A DNA stretch of 64,000 nt from assembly GCF_900604355.1 (NCBI RefSeq), contig NZ_UWOE01000001.1:124001-188000 (forward strand). Reading direction: 5' to 3'. The DNA comes from Luxibacter massiliensis. Its GTDB lineage: Bacteria > Bacillota > Clostridia > Lachnospirales > Lachnospiraceae. Both the position numbers and the translations under genes were made by a program. The notes under the pieces are model-generated. The model was not told the DNA's origin. It did not search any database and was given only the letters and a program-made list of their open reading frames with translations. Shown piece after piece: positions 31,421 through 40,587 of the stretch (its first letter is position 1; the number at the start of each line of letters is the position of its first letter).

Positions 31421-32686
31421 ATGAACTTTCTTTCCCATGAAAATTTAATGGATATTATAGTGTCGGCTCTAAACCGCATGGATGAGCGCCTTACCGGCCA
31501 TGGAGAGAGGGTGGCATACTATATGATGCTTCTGCTTGAACAGGATCCCAGATTTTCCTTTCATGAAATCTGTAAAATAACTTGGCTGATACTTCTTCAT
31601 GATATTGGTAGCTTTCAGAAAATAGATATAAGCAGTTTAATGGAAACCGAATTCGACCACTCGTTTTCTCATGCCCGTTACGGTTATCTGTTTCTTAAGT
31701 ATTTTAGTCCTTTTCCTGAGTATAGCCAGATAATACTTTATCACCATTGCAGCAGGCATGAAATTGACAATTCTAATATGGATGACAAGTTTTGCTGGAC
31801 TGCAAAATGTATGCAGGTTATTGATATGATAGATTTATATCAGATCAGCCATCCCAAGTCTGCCGGAAAAGAGATAGTCCGTTTTATAGACAGCCTGGAT
31901 ACAAACCGTTTTGATCCTGATGCTATTGGAGCCGTCCGCGGTTTGATTTTCACACATATTGAACAGGGGTATGTTGTGCAGGAAAAAGCGCATAATGATC
32001 TGCTTGGAATTCTGAAAAAGATGGATATAACTGAAGCACAGAAAGAAGCCCTGCTTCAGACCCTAGTAAGCTCCATCGACTTCCGCAGTCACTATACTGC
32101 GCTGCACTGTGCTATCATGGTACAAGTCAGCGATACCCTTGCCCAACTGTGCCAGCTCAGTTCTGAGGTCCGGGAAAAGATACATATAGGCGCTACCCTG
32201 CATGATCTGGGTAAAATAGCTATCCCTGTCCATATTTTGGAATCCCCTGGAAAGCTGATAGGAGATGAGTGGGAGACTATGAAATCTCATGTTGTTATTA
32301 CCAATGAGATCTTAAAAAATAAAGTTTGTGATGAAGTACTGCAGATAGCTGTGCGGCATCATGAGACACTAGACGGCAAAGGTTATCCCTGGGGCCTGGG
32401 CGAGGAAGAACTTTCCATGCCCCAGCGCATAGTAGCTGTGGCAGATATTGTCAGCGCCCTGTCTGAAGAGAGAAGCTATAAAACTCCATTTTCTCTGGAG
32501 AGAATTATTGATATTCTAGAAGATATGTGCAGTCAAGGGAAACTTTGCCCCCAAGTTGTGCATGTGCTGCACAGCAACAGCCAGAAGATATACGATATTG
32601 CCCGCAAGGCAGCTTTAGACGCTTCCGATATGTACGATAAAATATACAAAGAATACAATTCAGGCCGGATAATGTCTGGAAATTGA
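31421..32686 (+). CDS. HD-GYP domain protein (probable cyclic-di-GMP phosphodiesterase)
   Basis: 421 residues with two HD-type halves. The first (about 15-190) has HGERVAYY and LLHDIG. The second (about 205-400) is HD-GYP: HDLGKIAIPVHIL (about 260), then HHETLDGKGYPWG (about 312), with the DGKGYPWG form of the GYP motif. Such proteins hydrolyse cyclic dinucleotides. No membrane segment is seen, so it is probably cytosolic. It precedes the yjfB motility gene, which fits a role in surface behaviour. Confidence 0.85.
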   Translation: MNFLSHENLMDIIVSALNRMDERLTGHGERVAYYMMLLLEQDPRFSFHEICKITWLILLHDIGSFQKIDISSLMETEFDHSFSHARYGYLFLKYFSPFPEYSQIILYHHCSRHEIDNSNMDDKFCWTAKCMQVIDMIDLYQISHPKSAGKEIVRFIDSLDTNRFDPDAIGAVRGLIFTHIEQGYVVQEKAHNDLLGILKKMDITEAQKEALLQTLVSSIDFRSHYTALHCAIMVQVSDTLAQLCQLSSEVREKIHIGATLHDLGKIAIPVHILESPGKLIGDEWETMKSHVVITNEILKNKVCDEVLQIAVRHHETLDGKGYPWGLGEEELSMPQRIVAVADIVSALSEERSYKTPFSLERIIDILEDMCSQGKLCPQVVHVLHSNSQKIYDIARKAALDASDMYDKIYKEYNSGRIMSGN

Positions 32687-32750
32687 CATGCCAGGCGTGG
32701 CCGGCTGCAGCGCAGTAAATAAAAACCTGCTTAAATTTATCTAATCTGCT

Positions 32751-32777
32751 TATATTTTTATAAAACATGGCCGATAA
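32751..32777 (+). promoter_or_regulatory. candidate sigma-28 (SigD/FliA) promoter before yjfB
   Basis: GCCGATAA at 32770-32777 is an exact match to the flagellar sigma factor -10 element, with TATA (consensus TAAA) 15 bases upstream. It lies about 90 bases before the yjfB-like ATG. Confidence 0.55.
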
Positions 32778-32865
32778 TATTACCAGATACTTAAGCACCA
32801 GAAATATCACCATGGTAGAGAAGAGATGTTCGTCTGCTAATGAGGGCCAGACAGGAGGAATTTAC

Positions 32866-33054
32866 ATGGATATCGCAGAAATGAGTATGAGTCTTGCAAG
32901 CAGCAGGCTGGGAATGGCAGTGAGTACATCCATTGCTAAAAAAGCTATGGATACTGTTGAAATGAATGCCGAAGGATTGAATAAGATGCTTGAAGCAGTG
33001 GAGCAGATAGAGCAGGTTGCTTCCAGCGCCAATATTATTGACGTACGGGCGTAA
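32866..33054 (+). CDS. YjfB-family putative motility protein
   Basis: 62 residues beginning MDIAEMSMSLASSRLGMAVS and ending with a helix and SSANIIDVRA, the compact pattern of the YjfB family. Members are linked to flagellar regulons. ATG 32866 follows AGGAGGAATTTAC, better than the upstream 32767 start. The sigma-28-like promoter supports motility control. Confidence 0.8.
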   Translation: MDIAEMSMSLASSRLGMAVSTSIAKKAMDTVEMNAEGLNKMLEAVEQIEQVASSANIIDVRA

Positions 33055-33103
33055 GTTATGTCAGCTAAAGACTTCCTGCAGAAGATTATAGACGGTATAT
33101 GAA

Positions 33104-33134
33104 AGGGTGGCCTCAATGTAAGGCCATCCTTTTT
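33104..33134 (+). terminator. terminator between convergent yjfB and dnaJ-like genes
   Basis: AGGGTGGCCT and AGGCCATCCT stem (one G-U), followed by a T run. It overlaps the last base of the minus-strand gene and may serve both directions. Confidence 0.7.
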
Positions 33135-34116
33135 ATACCTGTATTTTTTCCTGGTTGGCAGCCTCTTCATAGGCTTTTAGCTTTTCCTTTGCTTCCTGGC
33201 TGAGTGTCCGGGGGACTTGGATTTGTACAGTCACATATTGGTCTCCATATTGTTTGGGGTTTCTTGTTGAGACAATCCCCTTTCCCTTCAGCCGGATTTT
33301 CGTGCCCGACTGTGTTCCTCTCCATATTTTACAGAGGACGTTGCCGTAAAGTGTATTTACCACCACTTCTCCCCCAAAGACAGCGGTTGTAAACGGTATA
33401 TCGATTGTTGTATAGACATCCATTCCTTTGCGCTTAATTCCTTCTTTTGCAGCAACTCTGACCTTGAGAAGCAGGTCGCCGGGTTCTCCGCCGTTTATTC
33501 CAGGTGAGCCTTTCTGGCGCAGGCGGACATATTTACCGTCTTCGATTCCGGCGGGAATATGAATTTGCAGCCTTTGTTCCCTGCCGCCGCTTTCATGGGA
33601 ATCCAATACAAATACTTTATCACATCCAAATACGGCCTCCTCGAAACTTACGGATATTTCGGCTTCTACATTTGAACCCTTACGCCGCATATTGCGGCTG
33701 CCTGTATTTCCTCCATAGAAGTTATTTTCATAAAAGCTTTCTCCTGTCCTAAAGCTTTCTGCATTATCTGTGTGGAAAATGTCTCCGAAAATGTCCTTAA
33801 AGATATCATCTGTATTTCCTGTCTGATAATAATACTTTTTGTAACCATGGTATCCGTTATCTTTGGGTTCTTCACCAGACATGCTTCCATCAAATGCGGC
33901 ATGGCCAAAACGGTCGTAAAGTTTTTTCTTTTCGGGATCACTCAAAATGGTATAGGCTTCAGTAACTTCTTTAAATTTCTGTTCGGCCTGGGAATTCCCT
34001 TCATTTGTGTCAGGATGATACTTTTTCGCTAATTTTCTGTATGCCTTTTTGATTTCCTGGATACCTGCATTCTTCCCTATGCCGAGGATTTCATAGTAAT
34101 CTCTTTTCGCGGCCAT
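33133..34116 (-). CDS. DnaJ-like co-chaperone (CbpA type)
   Basis: 327 residues from the ATG at 34116, which follows GGGAGGTGAGAACA. J domain at 1-70 with the HPD triad (KKYHPDTNEGN). A Gly/Tyr/Phe-rich linker follows, then two DnaJ C-terminal beta domains (VSFEEAVFGCDKVFVL, GDLLLKVRV, GTKIRLKGKG). The four-Cys zinc repeats of classical DnaJ are missing, so this is the CbpA class. It stimulates DnaK. The hsp20 gene upstream on the same strand suggests a shared heat-stress unit. Confidence 0.88.
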   Translation of the reverse strand: MAAKRDYYEILGIGKNAGIQEIKKAYRKLAKKYHPDTNEGNSQAEQKFKEVTEAYTILSDPEKKKLYDRFGHAAFDGSMSGEEPKDNGYHGYKKYYYQTGNTDDIFKDIFGDIFHTDNAESFRTGESFYENNFYGGNTGSRNMRRKGSNVEAEISVSFEEAVFGCDKVFVLDSHESGGREQRLQIHIPAGIEDGKYVRLRQKGSPGINGGEPGDLLLKVRVAAKEGIKRKGMDVYTTIDIPFTTAVFGGEVVVNTLYGNVLCKIWRGTQSGTKIRLKGKGIVSTRNPKQYGDQYVTVQIQVPRTLSQEAKEKLKAYEEAANQEKIQV

Positions 34117-34189
34117 TGTTCTCACCTCCCTAAGTTTAACCAGCCATTATTAACCTAATTTTTAAAATAAAGTCTAAATAAAAAGTAAT

Positions 34190-34212
34190 CCCCGGGATTG
34201 AATATCCCGGGG
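34190..34212 (-). terminator. terminator after hsp20
   Basis: CCCCGGGA (34190-34197) and TCCCGGGG (34205-34212) form a perfect 8-bp stem, followed on the minus strand by a T-rich stretch, just beyond the hsp20 stop. Confidence 0.7.
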
Positions 34213-34223
34213 TACCTAAAGGA

Positions 34224-34664
34224 TTAGCCTTCGATTGTCACATAACGGTTTTTCTCAACCTGTTTTGCTTCGTCCTTCTTGGGAATATCCAGCAACAGAA
34301 TACCGTTTTCAAATTTTCCGTGAATATCATCTTCTGTAATATTCTCACCTACATAGAAACTGCGGCTCATATTGCCTGAATACCTCTCCTGCCTGATATA
34401 TTTGCCATCATTTTCTTTCTCATCTTTATTGAGTTCCTTAGTTGCGCTGATGATCAGACATCCATCTTTTAATTCAGCTTTTACCTGATCTTTGTTAAAC
34501 CCGGGCAGGTCAACCGCTATTTCATAGGAATCCTCTTTTTCTCTGATATCAGTTTTCATCACGTGGCCTGCGCGCTTTCCATATAGTTTCTTTTCAATAT
34601 CTGGGAATGAAAAATCCATCCAATCATTAAACAAATTCTCTCCAAAAATACTTGGTAACATCAT
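34224..34664 (-). CDS. Hsp20 small heat-shock protein
   Basis: 146 residues. The alpha-crystallin domain spans about 38-135: TDIREKEDSYEIAVDLPGF, KDQVKAELKDGCLIISA, then GKFENGILLLDIPK, the conserved IxI-type C-terminal area. It prevents aggregation of unfolded proteins as an oligomer. The start is one of two adjacent ATG codons after AAAGGAGAGATGACAT. A consensus promoter lies upstream. Confidence 0.92.
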   Translation of the reverse strand: MMLPSIFGENLFNDWMDFSFPDIEKKLYGKRAGHVMKTDIREKEDSYEIAVDLPGFNKDQVKAELKDGCLIISATKELNKDEKENDGKYIRQERYSGNMSRSFYVGENITEDDIHGKFENGILLLDIPKKDEAKQVEKNRYVTIEG

Positions 34665-34775
34665 ATGTCATCTCTCCTTTAAATTTTATTTTTATTACAC
34701 TGCCTGCGTAAATCTCAGGTATCTGTTTGTGAACTTTCAGAACACTTTCTCTTTTGTTCCTCTTGTTCTATATGT

Positions 34776-34804
34776 AATATAACACTTAATTTTTGAGATG
34801 TCAA
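34776..34804 (-). promoter_or_regulatory. sigma-A promoter of hsp20
   Basis: On the minus strand: TTGACA (34804-34799), 17-base spacer, TATATT (34781-34776). About 110 bases of leader follow before the ATG. No CIRCE inverted repeat was seen near it. Confidence 0.75.
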
Positions 34805-35017
34805 CCCCTAAAAATATTTTTTTATACAGTATTCCGTGACGGGGGTTTTTTTATACATTGCTGGATGTGTCCGTATCTATCTGCCTTTTAGGGACTGTAA
34901 ATAAAGCGTAAAAAAGTGTGGTTTTTCTTATCCTTTCCTGCTAAAATGAAAAAGTAATAACTGGAAGATTTATGCAGCCGGTATATCCAAAGCGGGTGCC
35001 GGTGGAAGAGAAGGAAT

Positions 35018-35941
35018 GTGAATCTATTGATCAAGCAGGGGAAAGAGACGCCGCAGCGGCAGGAAGGAAGTAAAAATACTGTGCCTGCAATTGATAAAAT
35101 ACGGTTTGTATTTTTATATGCAGAGTTGTATTCCATGGGAGCCACCTGGGTTTATCCGGAGTCCAGAATACCTTACAATATACTGCGGTATATTGTAAAA
35201 GGGAAGGCAGAATTCTGTATTAATGGCGAGAAGGTATTAGTGCAGGAGGATCAGATAGTGTATATACCTAACGGATGCAGAATGTCCTGTCACGCATTGA
35301 CAGAGACTTTTGAATTTTACAGTGTGCGGTTTGCCACGTCGGTGTTATATGAAAGTGAGGATGTTTTAAGGAAATATTACGGGATTAAGAGGATCACAGA
35401 TAATAGTGGCGAAGATGCTTATTTTAAGGAAATACATAAATGGGTAAAATCAGACCATATTGCCAGAAAATGTTTTGTCAGGGGTTGCCTGGAAATGCTT
35501 ATAGGCACTTTATCTCTGAAGGGGGAGCAGGTTGAGATAGACGAATCCGGACTGGAGAATGAAGAGCGTGATCCCAATAAGCAAAAGAGTGGTGAGTGGA
35601 AAATTGGCCGTCAGATGGACTCAAGGGTGCAGGTTGTGGCGGATTATATTATTTTACACCCAGTAGAAAAATACACTCCCGAAAAGATGGCGAATATGGT
35701 ATCCCTCAGCAAACAAAGGTTTAGCAGCCTGTTTAAAGATTATATGGGGAAAACCCCTATGGAATATGTCAGGGAGATACGGCTGACCACTGCAGCCAGG
35801 ACTCTCCTTCTGAGTGATAAGAATATAAATGATATAGCATACGATGTGGGTTATGAGGATACAAATTATTTTATCCGGGAATTTAAGGCGGCTTTTGGTT
35901 TTACCCCGAACCAGTACAGGAAGGTGGCCAAAGAAGGGTGA
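35018..35941 (+). CDS. AraC-family transcription regulator
   Basis: 307 residues starting at GTG after GAGAAGGAAT. The N-terminal half is a cupin-like sensing domain (FCINGEKVLVQEDQIVYIPNG). The C-terminal about 95 residues hold two helix-turn-helix units (YTPEKMANMVSLSKQRFSSLFKD and NINDIAYDVGYEDTNYFIREFKAAFGFTPNQYR). It is immediately upstream of the nan operon, so it probably activates it in response to sialic acid or its anhydro form; that role is inferred. Confidence 0.85.
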   Translation: MNLLIKQGKETPQRQEGSKNTVPAIDKIRFVFLYAELYSMGATWVYPESRIPYNILRYIVKGKAEFCINGEKVLVQEDQIVYIPNGCRMSCHALTETFEFYSVRFATSVLYESEDVLRKYYGIKRITDNSGEDAYFKEIHKWVKSDHIARKCFVRGCLEMLIGTLSLKGEQVEIDESGLENEERDPNKQKSGEWKIGRQMDSRVQVVADYIILHPVEKYTPEKMANMVSLSKQRFSSLFKDYMGKTPMEYVREIRLTTAARTLLLSDKNINDIAYDVGYEDTNYFIREFKAAFGFTPNQYRKVAKEG

Positions 35942-35993
35942 TTGTTTTTTATTTGTAAATATGAAACTAATACAGCGGTTTTTTAAGAAGATG

Positions 35994-36029
35994 ATACCAA
36001 TCCTGATTGGGGTTGGTATTCTTTTTTTA
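35994..36029 (+). terminator. terminator after the AraC regulator
   Basis: ATACCAATCC and GGGTTGGTAT (one mismatch), followed by seven T after a C. Confidence 0.7.
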
Positions 36030-36192
36030 TAATATGGGACAGTCCGGGCAGACTTTAATCCTTTCATTTCATGTCTCAATTGGAAAAAGTGAACATTATT
36101 ACCAAATAATGAGAGCGTAGTGCTATTATTGAGCGTTTGGTCGGTAGAAATACACAAAAAAAACCTGTAATATGAAAATATAATCAACAAAA

Positions 36193-36209
36193 TAATAACG
36201 GCGTTATTA
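36193..36209 (+). promoter_or_regulatory. candidate operator of the nan operon
   Basis: TAATAACG, one base, CGTTATTA: a perfect 17-base inverted repeat 46 bases before the solute-binding gene. It would overlap or follow the promoter. AraC proteins usually bind direct repeats, so a separate regulator is possible. Confidence 0.5.
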
Positions 36210-36255
36210 CAAAGTAAAAAAAGAAACAGGCAATATTAACCAAGGGAGGTAAAAT

Positions 36256-37599
36256 ATGAGGAAAAAATTGGTTGCTTTGTTGATGAGCACAGTGTTGGTG
36301 TCTGGATTGCTGGCGGGATGCGGCGGTCAGGATAAGGGCCAGGCAGATACTCAGACAGCAGGAAATACGGGGGAGATGGAAGGGGATATTACTTTCTGGC
36401 ATTCCTTTACCCAGGGCCCTAGGCTGGAGGTAATCCAGGAGACGGCTGATCAGTTTATGGAAGAGAATCCTGGCGTAAATATTACAATAGAGACATTCTC
36501 CTGGGGAGATTTTTATACTAAGTGGACTACGGGACTGGCCTCCGGGAATGTACCTGATATGAGTACTGCACTTCCGGGGCATGTGGTTGAGATGATGGAT
36601 GCAGAGGCCATTATCCCAGTTGATGACCTGATTGATGATATTGGACGGGAAAAGTTCTCAGAGACGGCATTGGCAGAAGGGATGAAGGATGATGTCTGCT
36701 ACTCACTGCCTCTATATTCACACGCGCAGGTAATGTGGTACAGGAAGGATTTACTTGAGGCAGCTGGATTGGAGGTTCCTAAAACCTGGGATGAATTTGC
36801 AGAGGCAGCCAAAACATTGACAAAAGATGGCATATATGGATGTTCCTTCCCATGTGGCTCCAATGACTTGATGGGCACGCGTTTCCTGAATTTTTATGTG
36901 AGAAGCGGTGGGGGAAGCCTCCTTACTGAGGATCTGAAGGCGGATTTGACAAGTGACCTGGCAATTGACGGGATTAATTACTGGCTGGATATTTATAAGA
37001 ATTGTTCGCCAAAGGATTCTGTGAACTATGCTGTATTGGATCAGGCTACACTGTTCTATCAGGGAAAGACGGCATTTGATTTTAATTCAGGCTTCCAGAT
37101 TGGCGGGGTGGAGGAAAATTCCCCTGATTTGGTTGATCAGATTGACTGTGCGCCGCTTCCTAAAATTAACGCAGATGACCCTGATTATGGGGCAGAGACT
37201 TCGAATATCCCGATGGTTGTCTGGCAAAATTCAGAACATCCGGAGATCTGTAAAGCATTTATTAAGAAATTATATGAGAAAGATACATATATTAAATTTT
37301 TGGAGGCAACTCCTGTCGGCATGCTTCCTTCTATAGATGGCATTTCTGACACACCAGAGTACCAGGAAAATGAGACAGTGCAGAAGTTCTCTAACGCAGT
37401 GGATGTAATTACAAAGACAATGGACATGGGAGCTGCTATTGGCTTTGAGCAGGGGCCAAGCGTACAGGCAGGATTATTGACTTCACAGGGAATTATAGAA
37501 AGTATGTTCCAGGATATTATTACAAATGGCACAGATGTAGAGACAGCGGCCCAGGCGGCTGAAGACAGTCTGAATGAATTGTTCAGCACAGTACAGTAG
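36256..37599 (+). CDS. sialic acid ABC transporter substrate-binding lipoprotein
   Basis: 447 residues. A lipoprotein signal with lipobox ending at Cys22 (SGLLAGCGG) anchors it outside the membrane. ITFWHSFTQGPRLEVIQETADQF is the family 1 sugar-binding start. First gene of the nan operon, with SD AAGGGAGG. By gene order it matches the binding protein (SatA) that in R. gnavus prefers 2,7-anhydro-Neu5Ac. The specificity is inferred from context. Confidence 0.85.
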   Translation: MRKKLVALLMSTVLVSGLLAGCGGQDKGQADTQTAGNTGEMEGDITFWHSFTQGPRLEVIQETADQFMEENPGVNITIETFSWGDFYTKWTTGLASGNVPDMSTALPGHVVEMMDAEAIIPVDDLIDDIGREKFSETALAEGMKDDVCYSLPLYSHAQVMWYRKDLLEAAGLEVPKTWDEFAEAAKTLTKDGIYGCSFPCGSNDLMGTRFLNFYVRSGGGSLLTEDLKADLTSDLAIDGINYWLDIYKNCSPKDSVNYAVLDQATLFYQGKTAFDFNSGFQIGGVEENSPDLVDQIDCAPLPKINADDPDYGAETSNIPMVVWQNSEHPEICKAFIKKLYEKDTYIKFLEATPVGMLPSIDGISDTPEYQENETVQKFSNAVDVITKTMDMGAAIGFEQGPSVQAGLLTSQGIIESMFQDIITNGTDVETAAQAAEDSLNELFSTVQ

Positions 37600-37633
37600 G
37601 CCGGATAAAAAGATATATATAGAGAGATTTTAC

Positions 37634-37690
37634 CAGGGACTGTCCGCCGGGGCCGGGGTATAATACGGATTCCGGGGGCAGTCCTGTTTA
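37634..37690 (+). other. imperfect hairpin between binding protein and permease
   Basis: AGGGACTGTCC and a downstream GGGGGCAGTCCT can pair around a GC-rich centre. Such stems after a binding-protein gene often lower downstream mRNA and protect the upstream part. No strong T run is present. Confidence 0.45.
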
Positions 37691-37712
37691 TTAAGAAAGG
37701 CGGAAAAGTATT

Positions 37713-38600
37713 GTGAAAAGAAAAGTGAAATTCGACTATGCCCGCTGGGTTTTTGTACTTCCTGCATTGGTTATTGTGGGGGTGCTGCTGATATATCCCA
37801 TTTTTTCAAGCCTGTATTATAGTACAACTACAAAGCATTTAATTAAGGCTTCTTATGAATTTGTTGGGTTATCAAATTACAAAGCAGTCCTGTCTGATCC
37901 TAATTTTTATAAAGCATTCTTGACTTCAATAGGGTGGACTATATTTTCATTGGCCGGTCAGCTTTTTATAGGCTTCACATCTGCACTGGCCATTAACCGG
38001 GTAAAACTGGGCAAAGGTATTTACAGGACATTGATGATTATTCCGTGGGCATTTCCGTCGATTGTAATTGCGTTGTCATGGAAGTGGATTTTAAATGGGG
38101 TATCTGGATTTCTGCCCAATTTCCTAGTACAGCTTGGCATTTGCAGTGAGCTCCCCCAATTTCTAAGTGACAACAGCCTGGTATTTTTAACTTTAATTTT
38201 TATAAATGTTTGGTTCGGCGCACCTATGATTATGGTCAATGTGCTGTCAGCACTGCAGACTATACCACAGGATCAGTACGAGGCAGCACAGATAGACGGC
38301 GCGTCCAGGCTCCAGCAGTTTAGGCATATTACCATTCCTCATATTAAGATAGTAGTCGGCCTTTTAGTAGTCCTGCGTACAATCTGGATATTCAATAACT
38401 TTGACTTAATATATCTGCTTACTGGAGGCGGGCCGGCCAATGCCACAACAACAGTTCCGATTTATGCCTATAATATGGGGTGGGGGACGAAGCTGCTTGG
38501 TAAATCATCAGCGGTAACGATGCTGCTGCTGGCATTTTTGTTAATCGTATGCTTTGTATACTTTACAATTATCAGCAAATGGGAAAAGGAGGATAAGTAA
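37713..38600 (+). CDS. ABC transporter permease (MalF type)
   Basis: 295 residues, six predicted membrane helices, with the EAA loop QYEAAQIDGASRLQQFRHITIPHI. It starts at GTG after AGAAAGGCGG. The last base is shared with the next permease, so the two are coupled. It forms the channel for the sialic acid derivative. Confidence 0.88.
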   Translation: MKRKVKFDYARWVFVLPALVIVGVLLIYPIFSSLYYSTTTKHLIKASYEFVGLSNYKAVLSDPNFYKAFLTSIGWTIFSLAGQLFIGFTSALAINRVKLGKGIYRTLMIIPWAFPSIVIALSWKWILNGVSGFLPNFLVQLGICSELPQFLSDNSLVFLTLIFINVWFGAPMIMVNVLSALQTIPQDQYEAAQIDGASRLQQFRHITIPHIKIVVGLLVVLRTIWIFNNFDLIYLLTGGGPANATTTVPIYAYNMGWGTKLLGKSSAVTMLLLAFLLIVCFVYFTIISKWEKEDK

Positions 38601-39433
38601 TGGCAAGTAAAAAGGGTAAATTAGGAAATGGCCTTTGCCACGTCTATTTAATTATTTTATCGCTCATTGCATTCTTCCCCCTGGTATGGATTCTGCTTTG
38701 CTCGGTGAAATCATCGGGCGACCTGATTGCAAATCCGACAAGTTTTCTGCCTGAGAAATTTACTTTGGAGAACTTTACCCATGTTATCAATGACCTGGGG
38801 TTTGCCGGAAATATAGGGAATAGTATAGTTATAGCAATTACTACCACATGTATTGCTATTGTAATCTCTTCCATGGCGGCATATGGGATTGTACGTTTTT
38901 TCCCAAAGCTGGGTTCAATCATGTCTAAGGCATTGGTGGCCACTTATATGTTTCCCCCCATTTTGCTGGCAATTCCGTATTCATTAGTTATGGCAAAATT
39001 GGGACTTACCAATACACGGGGCGGACTCGTGATTGTGTATCTGTCATTTAGCGTGCCATATGCGGTCTGGATGCTGGTCGGTTTCTTTAAAACAGTCCCC
39101 ATAGGGATTGAAGAGGCGGCCAGGGTAGACGGGGCAAATAAGTATCAGACTTTTACAAGAATTGTATTGCCCCTTGTTATGCCGGGTGTAGTGGCAACGG
39201 CTATCTATACGTTTATTAATGCATGGAATGAGTTTTTATATTCTTTAATTCTCATAAACAGCACCGATAAAATGACGGTGTCTGTGGCCCTGAAATCGCT
39301 TCAGGGGTCAGAAATATTAAACTGGGGAGATATGATGGCAGCATCAACTCTAGTGGTAGTTCCTTCGGTTATCTTCTTTATGCTTATACAGGGGAAAATT
39401 GCAGGAGGAATGACAGAAGGCGCAGTAAAATAG
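38600..39433 (+). CDS. ABC transporter permease (MalG type)
   Basis: 277 residues, six membrane helices, EAA loop EEAARVDGANKYQTFTRIVLPLVMPG. Start overlaps the previous stop by one base. No ATP-binding gene is present in the operon, so a shared MsmK-type ATPase elsewhere is expected. Confidence 0.88.
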   Translation: MASKKGKLGNGLCHVYLIILSLIAFFPLVWILLCSVKSSGDLIANPTSFLPEKFTLENFTHVINDLGFAGNIGNSIVIAITTTCIAIVISSMAAYGIVRFFPKLGSIMSKALVATYMFPPILLAIPYSLVMAKLGLTNTRGGLVIVYLSFSVPYAVWMLVGFFKTVPIGIEEAARVDGANKYQTFTRIVLPLVMPGVVATAIYTFINAWNEFLYSLILINSTDKMTVSVALKSLQGSEILNWGDMMAASTLVVVPSVIFFMLIQGKIAGGMTEGAVK

Positions 39434-39466
39434 ATTTTATTACATAGATTCGGAGGGATTTGACTT

Positions 39467-40573
39467 ATGGGAACAATCGGATATGCAATTGTGGGAACAG
39501 GCTATTTTGGCGCAGAGCTTGGCCGGATATTAAAAGAGGAAGGAGGGCGGATTACAGCGGTTCTGGACCCGGAAAATGGAGAAGAAGTAGCAAGAGAGTT
39601 AGGATGTGATGTGGAGACAGATTTGAACACATTGTACGACAGGGAGGATGTGGATGCGGTCATTGTGGCCACCCCTAATTATCTGCACAAAGAGCCGGTT
39701 ATAAAAGCCGCAGAGCATGGTGTGAATGTTTTCTGTGAAAAACCTATTGCGCTGTGTTACCAGGATTGTGATCAGATGGTTAGGGCGTGCCAGGAACATG
39801 GCGTGATATTTATGGCCGGACATGTAATGAATTTTTTCCGGGGTGTCCGTCATGCCAAGAAGTTGATCAATGATGGAGTGATAGGGGAGGTGTTATACTG
39901 CCATTCAGCGAGAAATGGATGGGAGGAGGCACAACCCAGCATTTCCTGGAAAAAGATAAGAGAAAAGTCAGGGGGCCATCTCTACCACCATATCCATGAA
40001 CTGGACTGTGTACAGTTCCTGATGGGCGGGATGCCTGAGAAAGTCACCATGACAGGGGGGAATGTTGCCCATCAGGGTGAAGAATTCGGAGATGAAGACG
40101 ACATGTTGTTTGTAAACATGGAGTATCCCGACAACCGTTATGCTGTCCTGGAATGGGGGTCTGCATTCCACTGGCCAGAGCATTATGTTTTGATCCAGGG
40201 GACCAAAGGGGCCATCCGTATTGACATGTGTGATTGCGGGGGTACATTGAAGGTTGACGGTAAGGAAGAACATTTTCTTGTACATGAATCTCAGGAGGAA
40301 GATGACGACAGAACCAGAATCTATCATGGAACAGAGATGGATGGCGCCATAATGTATGGAAAGCCTGGGAAAAAACCACCTATGTGGCTCCACAGCATTA
40401 TGAAAAATGAAATGAAGTACTTTAAAGGAATAATGGAGGGAGGCGAAATAGACGATGAATTTCGGCCGCTGCTGACTGGCGAGGCGGCCAGGGCAGCCAT
40501 TGCTACAGCGGATGCATGTACAAAATCAAGATATGAGGACCGGAAGGTAAGGTTAAACGAAGTCTTGGGATAA
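39467..40573 (+). CDS. Gfo/Idh/MocA oxidoreductase, probable 2,7-anhydro-Neu5Ac-converting NanOx
   Basis: 368 residues. N-terminal Rossmann fold (YAIVGTGYFGAELG), then VFCEKPIAL with the family's Lys, and HHIHELDCVQFLMGG carrying the catalytic-site His residues. Its place between the permeases and sialidase matches RgNanOx, which converts 2,7-anhydro-Neu5Ac to Neu5Ac with NAD as a recycling cofactor. Other family members act on sugars, so the substrate is inferred from context. Confidence 0.82.
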   Translation: MGTIGYAIVGTGYFGAELGRILKEEGGRITAVLDPENGEEVARELGCDVETDLNTLYDREDVDAVIVATPNYLHKEPVIKAAEHGVNVFCEKPIALCYQDCDQMVRACQEHGVIFMAGHVMNFFRGVRHAKKLINDGVIGEVLYCHSARNGWEEAQPSISWKKIREKSGGHLYHHIHELDCVQFLMGGMPEKVTMTGGNVAHQGEEFGDEDDMLFVNMEYPDNRYAVLEWGSAFHWPEHYVLIQGTKGAIRIDMCDCGGTLKVDGKEEHFLVHESQEEDDDRTRIYHGTEMDGAIMYGKPGKKPPMWLHSIMKNEMKYFKGIMEGGEIDDEFRPLLTGEAARAAIATADACTKSRYEDRKVRLNEVLG

Positions 40574-40587
40574 AGGAGGAAATTACG

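Noticed and set aside
34670..34830. CIRCE heat-shock operator before hsp20
   Set aside because: No TTAGCACTC-N9-GAGTGCTAA inverted repeat is present; only a standard promoter is seen.
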